This document shows positions 8,059-18,251 of a stretch of DNA of 52,785 nucleotides, in pieces. Made by a program: the position numbers and the translations under genes. Source of the stretch: Lachnospiraceae bacterium (lineage in GTDB: Bacteria; Bacillota; Clostridia; Lachnospirales; Lachnospiraceae). Under the pieces are notes generated by a model, which saw nothing but the letters and a program-made list of their open reading frames with translations, was not told the DNA's origin and did no database searches. The stretch is taken from positions 1-52,785 of the forward strand of contig SVFI01000016.1 in assembly GCA_015056905.1 (NCBI GenBank). Direction: 5' to 3'. How positions within the stretch are numbered: the first letter of the stretch is position 1; each line of letters opens with the position of its first letter.

Positions 8059-8760
8059 ATGGTATCGAAACAGAAAATTTTAATTGTAGATGATGATGAA
8101 AACATTGCAGAACTTATTTCTCTTTACCTGACCAAGGAGTGCTTTGAGACAATGATCGTAGGTGACGGGGAATCCGCGCTCTCAGCCTTCGGCTCTTTTG
8201 CTCCGAACTTGATTCTTCTCGATTTAATGCTCCCGGGCATTGACGGCTATCAGGTATGCAGAGAAATCCGTTCTTCCTCCACCGTTCCGATTATTATGCT
8301 CTCCGCCAAAGGTGAAGTATTTGACAAGGTGCTCGGACTCGAACTCGGCGCAGATGATTACATGGAAAAACCGTTTGACACCAAGGAACTGGTTGCGCGC
8401 GTCAAGGCCGTTCTGCGTCGCTTTAAAGCCGGAAACGCCGTTCCGGAGGAAACAAGCACGACCAAAAAAGTAGATTATCCGGACCTGACTATCAATCTGA
8501 CCAACTACTCGGTTGTGTACAAGGGAAGTGTCGTAGAAATGCCTCCTAAAGAGCTGGAGCTTCTCTATTTTCTCGCCGCATCACCGAATCAGGTGTTTAC
8601 GCGCGAACAACTCCTCGACCAGATTTGGGGCTACGAATACATCGGAGACACGCGAACGGTTGACGTACATATCAAACGTCTCCGCGAAAAAATCAGCGAC
8701 CACCAAAACTGGCGTCTCTCCACCGTATGGGGCATCGGATACAAATTTGAGGTTCTTTAG
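8059..8760 (+). CDS. OmpR/PhoB-type response regulator
   Basis: An N-terminal receiver domain (about 5-120) carries the acidic pair DDDEN, the phospho-acceptor aspartate in LILLDLMLPG and the switch lysine in MEKPF. A C-terminal winged helix (about 135-230) has the typical VDVHIKRLREKI recognition helix region. A strong AAAGGAGG site precedes the ATG. The cognate kinase starts 15 bases downstream. The target genes cannot be told from the sequence. Confidence 0.94.
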   Translation: MVSKQKILIVDDDENIAELISLYLTKECFETMIVGDGESALSAFGSFAPNLILLDLMLPGIDGYQVCREIRSSSTVPIIMLSAKGEVFDKVLGLELGADDYMEKPFDTKELVARVKAVLRRFKAGNAVPEETSTTKKVDYPDLTINLTNYSVVYKGSVVEMPPKELELLYFLAASPNQVFTREQLLDQIWGYEYIGDTRTVDVHIKRLREKISDHQNWRLSTVWGIGYKFEVL

Positions 8761-8775
8761 ACAGAGGTTCTGTAA

Positions 8776-10200
8776 ATGAAAAAAACGTTGTTTTTAAAAT
8801 TTATTCTTGCATATGTCATTTTCGGATGCTTTGGGTTCCTTGTCGTTGCCACGTTTTCTTCCTCGCTGATAGACCAGCGCATAAAAAGCGAGACAGCGCA
8901 GTCCCTTTATTCGGAAGCTTCCATGATTTCACAGACCTACGCTTCCGATTTGTATAATAATGCCATCACCATTGAATCGGCATACAACCAGCTTCGTGCC
9001 ATCGGAACATACCTTTCCTCATCCATTTGGATTGTCAATCCGTCCGGAACCGTTCTCGTAAATTCCGAAACTCTCCCGGACCTCGGAAACCCAAAGATTG
9101 TGGCAGAGTTTACTCCGTCTGTCACCGAGGATTCGTACTACACGACCGGTGACTTTTTCGGTGAATTTACAGAAGAAATGCTGATTGTATTCAGCCCTAT
9201 TACATCCAACTACAAAATCAAGGGCTATGTTGTCATCATGAAACCGATGCAGGATTTGAAACAGCAGAGCAACAGTTACTTGACCATTATGTACATTACC
9301 CTCGTACTTCTTGTTCTGTTATCGCTCATCATCCTAATCTTTTTTACGGAGATTATTTATATTCCGCTCAAAAAGATTATCTATGCAACAGAGCAGTACG
9401 CAGACGGAAACATGCACTATGAATTTTCCGTAGACACGAACGACGAGATGGGATATCTTGCCGGCTCTCTCAATTATATGGCAAGCGAAATTGCCCGTTC
9501 CGAGGACAATCAGAAAAAATTCGTCGCAAACGTTTCACATGACTTCCGCTCGCCGCTTACTTCCATCCGCGGTTACCTGGAAGCAATGCTTGACGGCACT
9601 ATTCCGCCGCAGTTGCATGAAAAATATTTAAACATTGTTCTCAACGAGACGGACCGTCTGACTAAGCTGACGAACAGCCTTCTTCAGCTCAACAATTTAA
9701 ATACGAAAGGTATGCTTCTGGAAAAATCAGAGTTTGACATGAATACCGTCATTCGTGATACGGTTGCAACGTTTGAAGGACTCTGCGAGAAGAAAAATAT
9801 CCGCATCTCCCTGACTCTTGTCGGCGAGACGATGACGGTTATCGGTGACATGAGCAAAATTCAGCAGGTTCTTTATAACCTGATTGATAATGCCATTAAG
9901 TTCTCCCATAACAACTCCGTCATTACGATTGAGACACGCGAGAAAAAATCCAAGCTCTGTGTTTCCGTCAAAGATACGGGAATCGGAATTCCGAAGGAGA
10001 GCCTGAAACTCATTTTCGACCGTTTTTATAAAACAGATTTATCCCGCGGTAAGGATAAAAAAGGAACCGGCTTAGGACTTTCCATCACGAAAGAAATCAT
10101 TCACTCTCACGGAGAAAATATTAACGTTATCAGCACAGAAGGGGTAGGTACGGAATTCATTTTTACCATACCTATTGTCGAAGATGATGATGAAGAATAA
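8776..10200 (+). CDS. Membrane sensor histidine kinase, partner of the regulator at 8059
   Basis: The order is a transmembrane segment (about 8-30), an extracellular sensor region of about 135 residues, a second membrane segment (about 172-197), HAMP, HisKA with the phospho-acceptor in NVSHDFRSPLTS, and HATPase with NLIDNAIKFS, DTGIGIP and KGTGLGLS boxes. The HD-F-R-S-P-L-T form is a common variant of HExxxP. The extracellular part has a PAS/Cache-like pattern (SSIWIVNPSGTVLVNS). Spacing to the upstream regulator supports one operon. The signal is unknown. Confidence 0.93.
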   Translation: MKKTLFLKFILAYVIFGCFGFLVVATFSSSLIDQRIKSETAQSLYSEASMISQTYASDLYNNAITIESAYNQLRAIGTYLSSSIWIVNPSGTVLVNSETLPDLGNPKIVAEFTPSVTEDSYYTTGDFFGEFTEEMLIVFSPITSNYKIKGYVVIMKPMQDLKQQSNSYLTIMYITLVLLVLLSLIILIFFTEIIYIPLKKIIYATEQYADGNMHYEFSVDTNDEMGYLAGSLNYMASEIARSEDNQKKFVANVSHDFRSPLTSIRGYLEAMLDGTIPPQLHEKYLNIVLNETDRLTKLTNSLLQLNNLNTKGMLLEKSEFDMNTVIRDTVATFEGLCEKKNIRISLTLVGETMTVIGDMSKIQQVLYNLIDNAIKFSHNNSVITIETREKKSKLCVSVKDTGIGIPKESLKLIFDRFYKTDLSRGKDKKGTGLGLSITKEIIHSHGENINVISTEGVGTEFIFTIPIVEDDDEE

Positions 10201-10306
10201 ATTTAAACAACTTTATTAAAAAAAAACTTTATCCTACCGGAGCATTATGGTATGATAATTATAGCATTTTTGTGCAAAAAGCACGCAGAGAGAGGTGGCA
10301 TTATTT

Positions 10307-12046
10307 ATGAGTAAGACATCAAACAAAAGTGGGAAAAAAGGGGGACTCTCATTATTAACCGAACTTGTACTCATTGCTCTCGTTCCAATGCTGATTCTGG
10401 CAATTACACTGTCTGTATACGCCTCCTACAGCATAAAAACAGGTATGCAGGACGAATTCGTTGAAGGATTGCATACAACCGCAATTGCAGTACATGCCGG
10501 TTTTGATTCAATTAATCCGGGCGAAGATTATGTCTTAAATGAAAACGGTGACTTGATGAAAGGGGATCATGACCTCACCGAAGATGAAACTTTGCTGGAT
10601 TCCTATGTGGCCGGTACAGATATGGAAATTACGCTTTTCTATGGTGACACCCGTGTGGCAACGACTCTGATCGGCGAAGACGGAAAACGAATCATCGGAA
10701 CGAAAGCATCCGATGAGGTTGTGGAAACGGTTCTTGTAAGAGGCGAAGAGTATCACGCAACGAATCTCACGATTAACGGAAAAGCTTTTTACGCATACTA
10801 TGTTCCTGCCAAGGACCATAATGGTGAAATTATCGGTATGTTCTTTGTCGGCGAACCTTCCGAAAAAGTAGACAACTACATTAACAGAAAAGTGAACACT
10901 CTTACCGGTATCAGTATTCTTATGTGTCTGATTGCCTTCTTCCTTGTATTCTTTGCAACGAAGAAAATTGCAGCCGCAGTCAATGATACGGAAAAAGTAC
11001 TGGTTCAGCTCTCTGAAGGCGATTTGACAGCGACAGTCAATCCAAAAAGCCTGAAACGCAGCGATGAAATCGGTATTATGGCGGGGGCACTGGATCGTAC
11101 CTTAAACGAATTGCGCAACATTATTTCACATATTCAAAAATCAGCTGATGTACTGATGCGAGAGGGAACCGATCTCGGTGACATGGCATTACAGACAAGT
11201 CACACGACTGACGAAATCAGTCTTGCAGTGGAGGAGGTTTCCAAAGGAGCCATCACTCAGGCCGAAGAAGTGGAACACGCTACAAATCTTGTATCTGACA
11301 TGGGTATGAAGATTGAACAGATTGTACATAGTATTGACGAATTATATCAGGTTGCAGAATCCATGCAGAAGGCAGGCAATGAAGCCCAGAACAATATGAA
11401 CCTTCTCAAGGATTCAAATGAGCAGACAAATATCGCGATTGAAAAAGTGGCTGAAAATGTTGAAAAGACAGACAAATCCGTTGCCGTTATCGCAGAGGCA
11501 CTTAATTTGATTACAGATATTGCTGACGAGACCAATCTCCTTTCTCTGAACGCTTCCATCGAAGCTGCCAGAGCCGGAGAGGCAGGACGCGGATTTGCAG
11601 TCGTTGCGGCACAGATTCAGAAACTGGCAGAAGAATCCAATGCAAGCGCAGCACAGATTGCAGAAATTATTTCTACACTGTCACAGGATTCCGCCAATAC
11701 ACTTGTCGTTATGGATCAGCTCAGAGACAACATTACCGTACAGCAGGAAAAGATGCTCGACACCATCGACAAATTCTCCTCCGTGCGCGAAGGTATCGTC
11801 TCATCCACCAACAGCACTTCACAGATTCACACACAGGCTTCCGAATGTGACAGCTCACGTGTATCTGTTGTTGATATTATTCAGGACCTTTCCGCTCTGT
11901 CCGAAGAGAACGCTGCTTCCACAGAAGAGACTACTGCTTCCATGCAGGAACTCAATGCAACGATTAATCTCTTGAGCAACGCAGCAAAAGAATTACAGGA
12001 TTTGGCTGTATCACTCGAAAACGACATAAGATTCTTTAAACTGTAA
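10307..12046 (+). CDS. Methyl-accepting chemotaxis protein with single-Cache sensor
   Basis: The order is a membrane segment (about 19-42), a periplasm-facing single Cache domain of the sCache_3 kind ([20 protein letters not shown], then [19 protein letters not shown]), a second membrane segment (about 200-220), HAMP, and a long signalling coiled coil. The hairpin tip [20 protein letters not shown] contacts CheA/CheW. ATG 10307 is chosen because GGTGG lies eight bases upstream; the GTG at 10295 overlaps that site. No che or flagellar genes are nearby, so it is a stand-alone receptor gene feeding a distant chemotaxis system. The ligand is unknown. Confidence 0.93.
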   Translation: MSKTSNKSGKKGGLSLLTELVLIALVPMLILAITLSVYASYSIKTGMQDEFVEGLHTTAIAVHAGFDSINPGEDYVLNENGDLMKGDHDLTEDETLLDSYVAGTDMEITLFYGDTRVATTLIGEDGKRIIGTKASDEVVETVLVRGEEYHATNLTINGKAFYAYYVPAKDHNGEIIGMFFVGEPSEKVDNYINRKVNTLTGISILMCLIAFFLVFFATKKIAAAVNDTEKVLVQLSEGDLTATVNPKSLKRSDEIGIMAGALDRTLNELRNIISHIQKSADVLMREGTDLGDMALQTSHTTDEISLAVEEVSKGAITQAEEVEHATNLVSDMGMKIEQIVHSIDELYQVAESMQKAGNEAQNNMNLLKDSNEQTNIAIEKVAENVEKTDKSVAVIAEALNLITDIADETNLLSLNASIEAARAGEAGRGFAVVAAQIQKLAEESNASAAQIAEIISTLSQDSANTLVVMDQLRDNITVQQEKMLDTIDKFSSVREGIVSSTNSTSQIHTQASECDSSRVSVVDIIQDLSALSEENAASTEETTASMQELNATINLLSNAAKELQDLAVSLENDIRFFKL

Positions 12047-12066
12047 AACTTAATTTCAGACACAGA

Positions 12067-12105
12067 AAAAGCTACGGCGAAAAAATTTCGTCGTAGCTTT
12101 TCTTT
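12067..12105. terminator. Bidirectional terminator between convergent genes
   Basis: AGCTACGGCGAAA pairs with TTTCGTCGTAGCT (one G-T pair), flanked by A-run and T-run. It serves the chemoreceptor gene and the leftward receiver gene ending at 12113. Confidence 0.85.
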
Positions 12106-12112
12106 TACTCTC

Positions 12113-12862
12113 CTATATCTGTGCTTTTTTCTTTTCAAAAAAATCATCAATCGTCTGCACAATCTGCGCCGGTGGCATTGTTTTTAACAGATATCCTTCC
12201 GGTTTTAGATTAGAGACGCTTAGAACACTCTCTCTATCGTTTTTACCCGTCAGAAAAATAACTGGAACGGCAGAAAATTCAGATTCCGAACGAATCATTT
12301 CCAATACCTGCTTCCCGTCACACACCGGCATTTCGTAATCAAGCAGAATCAAATCCGGTCGGTTCATCGCCAGGTACTTAATCGCCATCGCGCCGGAATT
12401 TGCAACAATAACCTGATATTTATCCTGGAGCCACTCTTTTACACTTCGAAGCATCGCTCCGCAATCATCCACCACCAGTATCTTCTTTTTCTTTTGTCCA
12501 GCTTCTTTTCTCAGATAACCATCCATCTGTGAAAGAATATCTTTTACATTTACCGGTCTGAGAAACTCTTTTTTAATGAATTGTTCCGGAATTACTGACT
12601 GCACATTTTTCAGCTCATTCACATCACCGATGACAAAAATAGGTATATTCTCTTCGATTGCCATATCCTTTATATAAATGAGCCCTTCCATATCAAGCTG
12701 TTCCGCATTTAAAAGAATCAAGTGAATATCTTTTTTTGCCTGGTCAATCTCACTCGGTCTGTCGGATACATGTTTAATATTGTGTCCCTGCGCCTCCAAC
12801 TGCGAAGCCAGCGATGATAATATAAAACCTTTCGTATGTGATATAAACAAAACATTTGTCAT
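12113..12862 (-). CDS. Double receiver protein: degenerate receiver plus active receiver
   Basis: Residues 1-118 have the receiver fold pattern but lack the phospho-acceptor: the expected aspartate is asparagine (LILLNAEQLD, N52) and the acidic pair is missing. Residues about 126-245 form a normal receiver with VVDD, the acceptor D175 in LILLDYEMP and a lysine near the end. There is no output domain. The start overlaps the stop of the hybrid kinase gene by four bases (ATGA), so it is probably the terminal or parallel receiver of that phosphorelay. The end gene it controls is unknown. Confidence 0.85.
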   Translation of the reverse strand: MTNVLFISHTKGFILSSLASQLEAQGHNIKHVSDRPSEIDQAKKDIHLILLNAEQLDMEGLIYIKDMAIEENIPIFVIGDVNELKNVQSVIPEQFIKKEFLRPVNVKDILSQMDGYLRKEAGQKKKKILVVDDCGAMLRSVKEWLQDKYQVIVANSGAMAIKYLAMNRPDLILLDYEMPVCDGKQVLEMIRSESEFSAVPVIFLTGKNDRESVLSVSNLKPEGYLLKTMPPAQIVQTIDDFFEKKKAQI

Positions 12863-15330
12863 GTCACAATCCTCCCTATCATATCTTCTATTTCATGCGT
12901 CACCCTCAAAATATCTTCCATCGCCACATCCGCCATGTACACACGTAAATCTTCCATTTTCGCATGTACCTGTTGAGGCAATTTGTATGTTTCCAGTCTT
13001 TTCATCGCTTCATCCGCGCCATCAAGGTCAAACTTGTCAATTGCATCACCTATCGCCTTCAGACAGTCGAGAATTTCTTCCATAGATGCTTCTCTTTTCT
13101 CCTGCTCCCTCTGCTGACTGAATGGCTTCAAAATCTCTTTGTAACGTCGGTAATGCGCAAGAACCTCCGGTGTCACGCGACGAATCGCTTCCCAATCCTC
13201 TTCTTTTCCAAGCTGCTCAAGGTGTAAAAATTCATCTGACAGCTCCATAGCTCCAATCATACGCGCCGTTGACTTAAGTGCGTGTACCTCAACGGTATAA
13301 TCTCGAATGAGTTCATCCTCTATACACTTCTCTATTTTAAGGGATTTCGTATCAATAAGTAAATAGAAATCTGCCAGAATTTCCATATAAAATTCTGTGC
13401 TTCCTGCATTCTTGACGCCTTCCTGTACAGAAATACCCTCCAGCACAAACTCGCCGTCTTCCGCATCCGATTTGCCGCAAACATTCTCCCTCTGAGAACC
13501 CGCCTCTCTAATTAAATGCTTCGGTAACCATTTCCGCATCACCCGGAACAATACATCTACCTCTATCGGCTTTGAGACAAATCCATCCATACCGCATGCA
13601 TAGAAACTCTGCTCCGCTTCCTTCATGGCATTGGCTGAAAACGCGATAATCGGGACTTCACGATAATAGACATCCTCCATAGCTCTGATGCGCTCCGTTG
13701 TCTCTATACCATCCATCCCCGGCATCATATGGTCCATAAAAATTATATCATACACTTCCCGGCGTATCATCTCCAGTGCCTGTTGTCCGCTAAGCGCAGT
13801 GTGCACTGTCATTTGAAGCGGTTTCATAAGACCGGTTGCGACCTTTAAATTAATTTCGCTGTCATCCACAACAAGTATCTTTGCATTTGGAGCCGTAAAC
13901 TCACGACTCTCCGTCTGCTCATCTATTTCCTCTTCGTATTCAGAAACCACAACTCCCTGATTTATAGTAAAACAAAATCGACTCCCCACTCCATAAACAC
14001 TATCAACTTCCAATTTTCCTCCCATCAGTCGAACCAATTCGGAAGAAATTGCCAATCCCAGACCGGTTCCTTCTTTCCCCTTGTTTTTCTCAACATCCAC
14101 CTGTTCAAATGCTCCAAACAGTTTATCCAAATCTTCCTTGCGGATTCCCCGTCCGGTATCCGAAACAATAACCTTAAGCTGCACCTTTTCCTCTGCGAGG
14201 GAAAGAACTTCTATTTTTAATTCCACATGTCCCTTTTCCGTAAATTTCACCGCATTATTGAGCAGGTTAATCATGACCTGTCGGATGCGCAAATCATCGC
14301 CGTACATCCGTTTCGGAACCCTTTCGTCAATTTCAAATAAAAGCTCTATTGGCTTTTCTCCGATGCGGTTTTCTATAATCATACGAACGTCCGACAACAT
14401 CGGTGCAACTTCGTATTCTCCTTCCGACAACTCCATTTTACCTGACTCTATCTTAGAAATGTCCAAGATATCATTGATAATGGAAACAAGCGCATTTCCC
14501 GAATGTTTAATATTGACAAGATACTCCCTCTGCTCATTCGTTATATCGGTTCGAAGCATCAGCTCCGTCATTCCGATTACCGCATTCATCGGTGTGCGGA
14601 TTTCATGCGACATATGAGACAAAAACGTCGACTTCGCCTCGTTTGCGGTCTCCGCTCTCTGCTTTTCCTTCTCTATCTGTTTTACAAGCAAAATATCCGG
14701 ATTTTCCATCGTTAGGTAAAACGACAAAACAATGAGCATAATTCCCATTCCACTTAAAAGCGCTAGCGGATGTGTCGCCTGATAAAGCGAAATCACAACC
14801 TCGACTGCCATCGCTGCAGCAATTCCCAGTTTTTTCTTTGCATAAATCTCTTTCCAGTGCTTTGCAAACGCAAAGATCACACCAAACAAATTTACCGCAA
14901 CAGAAAAGTAGGTCATATACGCCGCCGGTCCATAGGAATAACTTCCCAACTCTGTGTCCATATAATAAATCGGTAGACATAGTGCTCCGACAATCGTAAC
15001 GCCAAGAATCACCGTAAAGAACCAAAATCCCCTCGGTACCTTTCCTGTTTCTTCCTCAATGAGCAGCGCAATATATCGATAAAACAAATAAAAAAGCAAT
15101 ACCATCGTCCCAATGAAAAGTCTATGCGCTCCTTCGTTTATCCACACCGGAACAATGTCTCTTCGATTTACCGTATATACAGTAACCGCATCAAACACTA
15201 AATGAAACATCGAAAGCAACATAATAAGAGAGAATATTTTATGTATTTGAGTTTTTTCTCTCTTTGCAGAAAAATATAAAATTGACATAATCATAATGAC
15301 AAAAAAACATGCCATTTCCATTCGCATCAT
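12859..15330 (-). CDS. Hybrid sensor histidine kinase (membrane-HK-REC-Hpt)
   Basis: The first about 205 residues form roughly seven membrane segments resembling a 7TM sensor. Then come HisKA with H242 in SHMSHEIRTPMNAV, HATPase with NLLNNAVKFT, DTGRGIRKED and GTGLGLAIS, a receiver with acceptor D533 in IIFMDHMMPGMDG, and a C-terminal Hpt domain with H683 in VHALKSTARMIGA. All elements of a multi-step phosphorelay are in one protein except the final receiver, which the overlapping downstream gene provides. It starts three bases after the aldolase-like gene. Start could be M1, M2 or M4; GGAAG lies upstream. Confidence 0.92.
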   Translation of the reverse strand: MMRMEMACFFVIMIMSILYFSAKREKTQIHKIFSLIMLLSMFHLVFDAVTVYTVNRRDIVPVWINEGAHRLFIGTMVLLFYLFYRYIALLIEEETGKVPRGFWFFTVILGVTIVGALCLPIYYMDTELGSYSYGPAAYMTYFSVAVNLFGVIFAFAKHWKEIYAKKKLGIAAAMAVEVVISLYQATHPLALLSGMGIMLIVLSFYLTMENPDILLVKQIEKEKQRAETANEAKSTFLSHMSHEIRTPMNAVIGMTELMLRTDITNEQREYLVNIKHSGNALVSIINDILDISKIESGKMELSEGEYEVAPMLSDVRMIIENRIGEKPIELLFEIDERVPKRMYGDDLRIRQVMINLLNNAVKFTEKGHVELKIEVLSLAEEKVQLKVIVSDTGRGIRKEDLDKLFGAFEQVDVEKNKGKEGTGLGLAISSELVRLMGGKLEVDSVYGVGSRFCFTINQGVVVSEYEEEIDEQTESREFTAPNAKILVVDDSEINLKVATGLMKPLQMTVHTALSGQQALEMIRREVYDIIFMDHMMPGMDGIETTERIRAMEDVYYREVPIIAFSANAMKEAEQSFYACGMDGFVSKPIEVDVLFRVMRKWLPKHLIREAGSQRENVCGKSDAEDGEFVLEGISVQEGVKNAGSTEFYMEILADFYLLIDTKSLKIEKCIEDELIRDYTVEVHALKSTARMIGAMELSDEFLHLEQLGKEEDWEAIRRVTPEVLAHYRRYKEILKPFSQQREQEKREASMEEILDCLKAIGDAIDKFDLDGADEAMKRLETYKLPQQVHAKMEDLRVYMADVAMEDILRVTHEIEDMIGRIVT

Positions 15331-15333
15331 AAA

Positions 15334-16359
15334 CTATAACACTTCCTTCAATATATCCATATCTTCCTGCGTCGTAGACCAGCTCGTCGCAAGGCGGATA
15401 ACCGTATGTGCATCGTCGTACTTCTCCCAGAAACTGACAGCTACAGATTTTTTAAGTTCTGAAAGTTTTCCGTTTTCAACAATCACAAATTGCTGATTGG
15501 TTGGAGATTCCATATAAAATTGATATCCCTTTTCTTTTAACATCCCTTTCAGTTGCTCTGCCATGTCTATCGCGTGGCGGCTGATATCAAAATATAACCC
15601 GTCCGTAAACAGCGTATCAAACTGAACCCCCAGCACACGCCCCTTCGCAAGAAGCGCTCCCTTCTGCTTGACAATGGTCATAAAGTGCTTCGGTGCATTT
15701 CCCTTTGTAAAAACAACCGCCTCTCCGCACAGCGCACCGACCTTTGTCCCTCCGATATAAAATACATCACAGCATTTTGCAATATCTTCCATCGTGACAT
15801 CGGTTTCTCTGCTCATGATACCATAACCGAGCCTTGCCCCGTCCAAATAGAGAGGAATTTCATATCCCTGACAAATATCGGAAATTTGCTCTAATTCCTT
15901 CTTATTATACAATGTACCATATTCCGTCGGATGTGAAATGTACACCATTCCGGGAAATACCATGTGTTCCCTGTTCTCATCCATGTAAAAAGTATCCAGA
16001 TACTCTTTCAACAGTTCCGGTACAATTTTTCCGTTTTCCTGTGCAATCTCAAGCACCTTATGCCCGGTGTACTCGATTGCGCCTGCCTCATGCAGACTCA
16101 CATGTCCTGTTTTAGCTGCAATCACACCCTCATATTCTTTTAGCATCGAAGAAATCACGAGCGCATTCGTCTGCGTTCCTCCGACCAGAAAATGAACTTC
16201 CGCCCCCGGACACCCGCACGCTGCTTTAATTTTCTCCTTTGCACTCTCGCAGTACTTATCCGTTCCATAACCACCAAGCGCCTCCATATTCGTCTCCATC
16301 AGCTTCTCAAGCACCTTCGGATGCGCTCCCGCAATATAGTCACTTTCAAATGAAATCAT
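15334..16359 (-). CDS. ltaE: Low-specificity threonine aldolase / beta-eliminating lyase family (PLP enzyme)
   Basis: The family cleaves L-threonine or allo-threonine to glycine and acetaldehyde using PLP. Recognisable parts are FLVGGTQTNALV, the LDGARLGYG aspartate region that holds the PLP ring, and IGGTKVGALCGEA with the Schiff-base lysine. Length 341 aa is normal. ATG 16359 is chosen because it follows AGGAGAGGA; an in-frame ATG 12 codons upstream lacks a good site. It is the first gene of a leftward group with the hybrid kinase. Substrate specificity is not proven. Confidence 0.88.
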   Translation of the reverse strand: MISFESDYIAGAHPKVLEKLMETNMEALGGYGTDKYCESAKEKIKAACGCPGAEVHFLVGGTQTNALVISSMLKEYEGVIAAKTGHVSLHEAGAIEYTGHKVLEIAQENGKIVPELLKEYLDTFYMDENREHMVFPGMVYISHPTEYGTLYNKKELEQISDICQGYEIPLYLDGARLGYGIMSRETDVTMEDIAKCCDVFYIGGTKVGALCGEAVVFTKGNAPKHFMTIVKQKGALLAKGRVLGVQFDTLFTDGLYFDISRHAIDMAEQLKGMLKEKGYQFYMESPTNQQFVIVENGKLSELKKSVAVSFWEKYDDAHTVIRLATSWSTTQEDMDILKEVL

Positions 16360-16530
16360 AGCTCTTCCTCTCCTACATAGTTTTGACTGTTTCATTATAT
16401 CATAAGTGTATATCGGAAGTATATTGTTTATATAGGTAGGCGAGAAATGTTTTCCGGTATGGGGACGCTCCTGCCCATATAAAAAACTTCCGCTCTACAA
16501 TCATACAGCACAATTTCTCCCCTCCGACCT

Positions 16531-16536
16531 TATAAT
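16531..16536 (+). promoter_or_regulatory. Possible -10 element ahead of the rod-like repeat
   Basis: A perfect TATAAT lies 22 bases before the outer stem of the inverted repeat at 16559. No good -35 is seen at 16-18 bases. It is therefore only a weak promoter candidate for a plus-strand RNA. Confidence 0.3.
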
Positions 16537-16558
16537 ACTGACACAAGGACATAGCTTA

Positions 16559-16796
16559 GTGCGTGTTTGCGCATAGTACTTATTACGTGACAGGAGATGT
16601 ACGGCAAAAGAGGGGTTTCTTTTTCACGTTTGGGGCGTCTGTTCACGCCGGTACTTAATGAGCGGACACGTTGTTTCCGCGAATTTAGTATCCGCTGCGT
16701 GATAAAGCCGAGCGAGAGCGTCCCCTGACTGAAAAAGAAACCCCTCTTTTGCCATATAATCCATCCACGCAAAAAGGACCATGCGCAAACACGCAC
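16559..16796. other. Large rod-like nested inverted repeat; candidate structured RNA or MITE
   Basis: Within the 466-base gene-free gap 16360-16825, the outer arms 16559-16574 and 16781-16796 match perfectly over 16 bases (GTGCGTGTTTGCGCAT). Inside an 11x11 loop are CGTG/CACG and GGA/TCC pairs. A perfect 24-base arm pair follows (16603-16626 with 16730-16753). The central 100 bases can fold again (CACGC/GCGTG, GCGGA/TCCGC). The whole is one long hairpin with symmetric internal loops. It resembles the architecture of 6S RNA or a non-autonomous inverted-repeat element; no family sequence motif was recognised. The rest of the gap holds only a short hairpin near 16460-16483. Confidence 0.6.
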
Positions 16797-16807
16797 GGCC
16801 CTTTTTT
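16771..16807. terminator. Bidirectional terminator downstream of spoVG
   Basis: A stem GGACCATGCG / CGCACGGCCC with two mismatches is flanked by five As on the left and six Ts on the right. It can end the leftward glgC-glgD-spoVG transcript and any plus-strand RNA from the rod-like repeat. Its 5' arm overlaps the outer arm of that repeat, so the two folds exclude each other. Confidence 0.7.
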
Positions 16808-16825
16808 GTAACCCTTCTCCAAAAC

Positions 16826-17098
16826 CTATTCTTCATCCGGCTCAAGCATCGCCTTATCGTATGCATCGAGCACAGTTTTCTGAATCATATCTCTTGTTCC
16901 GGAATTAATCGGATGAGCGATATCTCTGTATTCACCGTCGGATGCTTTTTTACTCGGCATTGCGATGAACATACCTTTCTCGCCTTCGATTACCTTGATA
17001 TCATGCACAACAAAAACGTCGTCGAGAGTGATGGACACCACTGCCCTCATCTTTCCTTCTTTCGTAATTTTGCGCACGCGAACATCTGTAATGTTCAT
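16826..17098 (-). CDS. spoVG: SpoVG RNA/DNA-binding regulator
   Basis: SpoVG is a small conserved Firmicutes regulator that binds nucleic acid and affects sporulation septation, cell envelope and virulence genes. The N-terminus [11 protein letters not shown], the [21 protein letters not shown] core and the [15 protein letters not shown] segment identify it, at the usual 90 aa. A strong AAAGGGGG site precedes the ATG. It follows glgD by 34 bases with no terminator between, so it may be co-transcribed with glgC-glgD. Confidence 0.96.
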   Translation of the reverse strand: MNITDVRVRKITKEGKMRAVVSITLDDVFVVHDIKVIEGEKGMFIAMPSKKASDGEYRDIAHPINSGTRDMIQKTVLDAYDKAMLEPDEE

Positions 17099-17132
17099 GG
17101 CATTTCCCCCTTTACATAGTAGTCATTTCCGT

Positions 17133-18251
17133 CTAGATTACAAACCGATCGTTCTTCTCAATTACAATCTTAATGTCGCCTTCCCCTTTATGATACGAAT
17201 TAGCGCGGATTGTGTCGTGACTTTCCACGATACAGTTCTCAATATAAGTATTGTCGCCAATGTACACGTCATTTAAGATAATTGAATTTTTGATCGTACA
17301 ATTATTTCCCACAAATACATCTTTAAAGATAACGGAATCTTCTACCACACCATTGATGATACTTCCGCTTGAAATCAGACTATTGCGAATCTTAGCACCA
17401 ACGTTATATTTCGCCGGTGGAAGATCGTCTACCTTAGAGTAGATGTCCGGATACTGACGGAAGAAGTAATCTCTGATGTCCGGTTTTAAGAAATCCATAT
17501 TTGCATTGAAATAATCGTCTACTGTCGCAATGTTCTTCCAGTAATCCTGCATTTTGTATCCGTAAATTCTCTTAAGATTCTTATAACGGATTAAAATATC
17601 TTTTACAAAGTCGAACTGTCCTTCTTCTGCAGACTTCTCAATTAACTCGATGAGCTGTCTGCGTCGTACTACATAGATACCGCAGGAAATCGTGTTGGAA
17701 TTTGCCACAATCGGCTTCTCCTCGAACTCCTCGATACGGCTTTCTTCATTCATCTTTAAGATACCGTAGCGGTCAACGTTCATTCCTGCAGGCATATCTT
17801 TGCATACTACAGTAATGTCAGCCTTCTTCGCAATGTGATATTCAAGAACCTTGTTGTAGTCCATCTTGTATACACAATCGCCGGAAGCGATGACTACGTA
17901 TGGCTCATGACTCTCTTTTAAGAAATCAAGATTCTGGTAAATCGCATCTGCTGTTCCGCGATACCATGAACTGTTTTCGTTCGTCACAGTCGGTGTAAAA
18001 ACGGAAAGACCTCCCTGTTTTCTACCGAAATCCCACCACTTGGATGAACTCAAATGCTCATTTAAGCTTCTGGCATTATACTGTGTGAAAACTGCCACAC
18101 GCTGAATACGTGAATTCGTCATATTACTTAATGCAAAGTCGATACTGCGGTAACTTCCTGCAATCGGCATTGCTGCAATCGCTCTCTTCTGGGAAAGCTC
18201 TTTCATTCTGTGATTGTTTCCGCCGGCTAAAATAATTCCTATTGCTCTCAT
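17133..18251 (-). CDS. glgD: GlgD, ADP-glucose pyrophosphorylase regulatory subunit
   Basis: In Firmicutes GlgD pairs with GlgC and boosts its activity while being weakly or non-catalytic itself. The nucleotidyl transferase fold is seen, but the GGxGxRL loop of active enzymes is altered to [16 protein letters not shown]. Typical GlgD features are [10 protein letters not shown] and [14 protein letters not shown]. The C-terminal part (about 285-360) is a left-handed beta-helix with hexapeptide repeats. The start overlaps the glgC stop by four bases, giving strong coupling. Confidence 0.95.
   Translation of the reverse strand: MRAIGIILAGGNNHRMKELSQKRAIAAMPIAGSYRSIDFALSNMTNSRIQRVAVFTQYNARSLNEHLSSSKWWDFGRKQGGLSVFTPTVTNENSSWYRGTADAIYQNLDFLKESHEPYVVIASGDCVYKMDYNKVLEYHIAKKADITVVCKDMPAGMNVDRYGILKMNEESRIEEFEEKPIVANSNTISCGIYVVRRRQLIELIEKSAEEGQFDFVKDILIRYKNLKRIYGYKMQDYWKNIATVDDYFNANMDFLKPDIRDYFFRQYPDIYSKVDDLPPAKYNVGAKIRNSLISSGSIINGVVEDSVIFKDVFVGNNCTIKNSIILNDVYIGDNTYIENCIVESHDTIRANSYHKGEGDIKIVIEKNDRFVI

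Noticed and set aside
16559..16796. SRP RNA, RNase P RNA or tmRNA
   Set aside because: None of the conserved motifs of these RNAs (GNAR-type SRP loop region, RNase P CRI/CRV motifs, tmRNA ends) was found on either strand.
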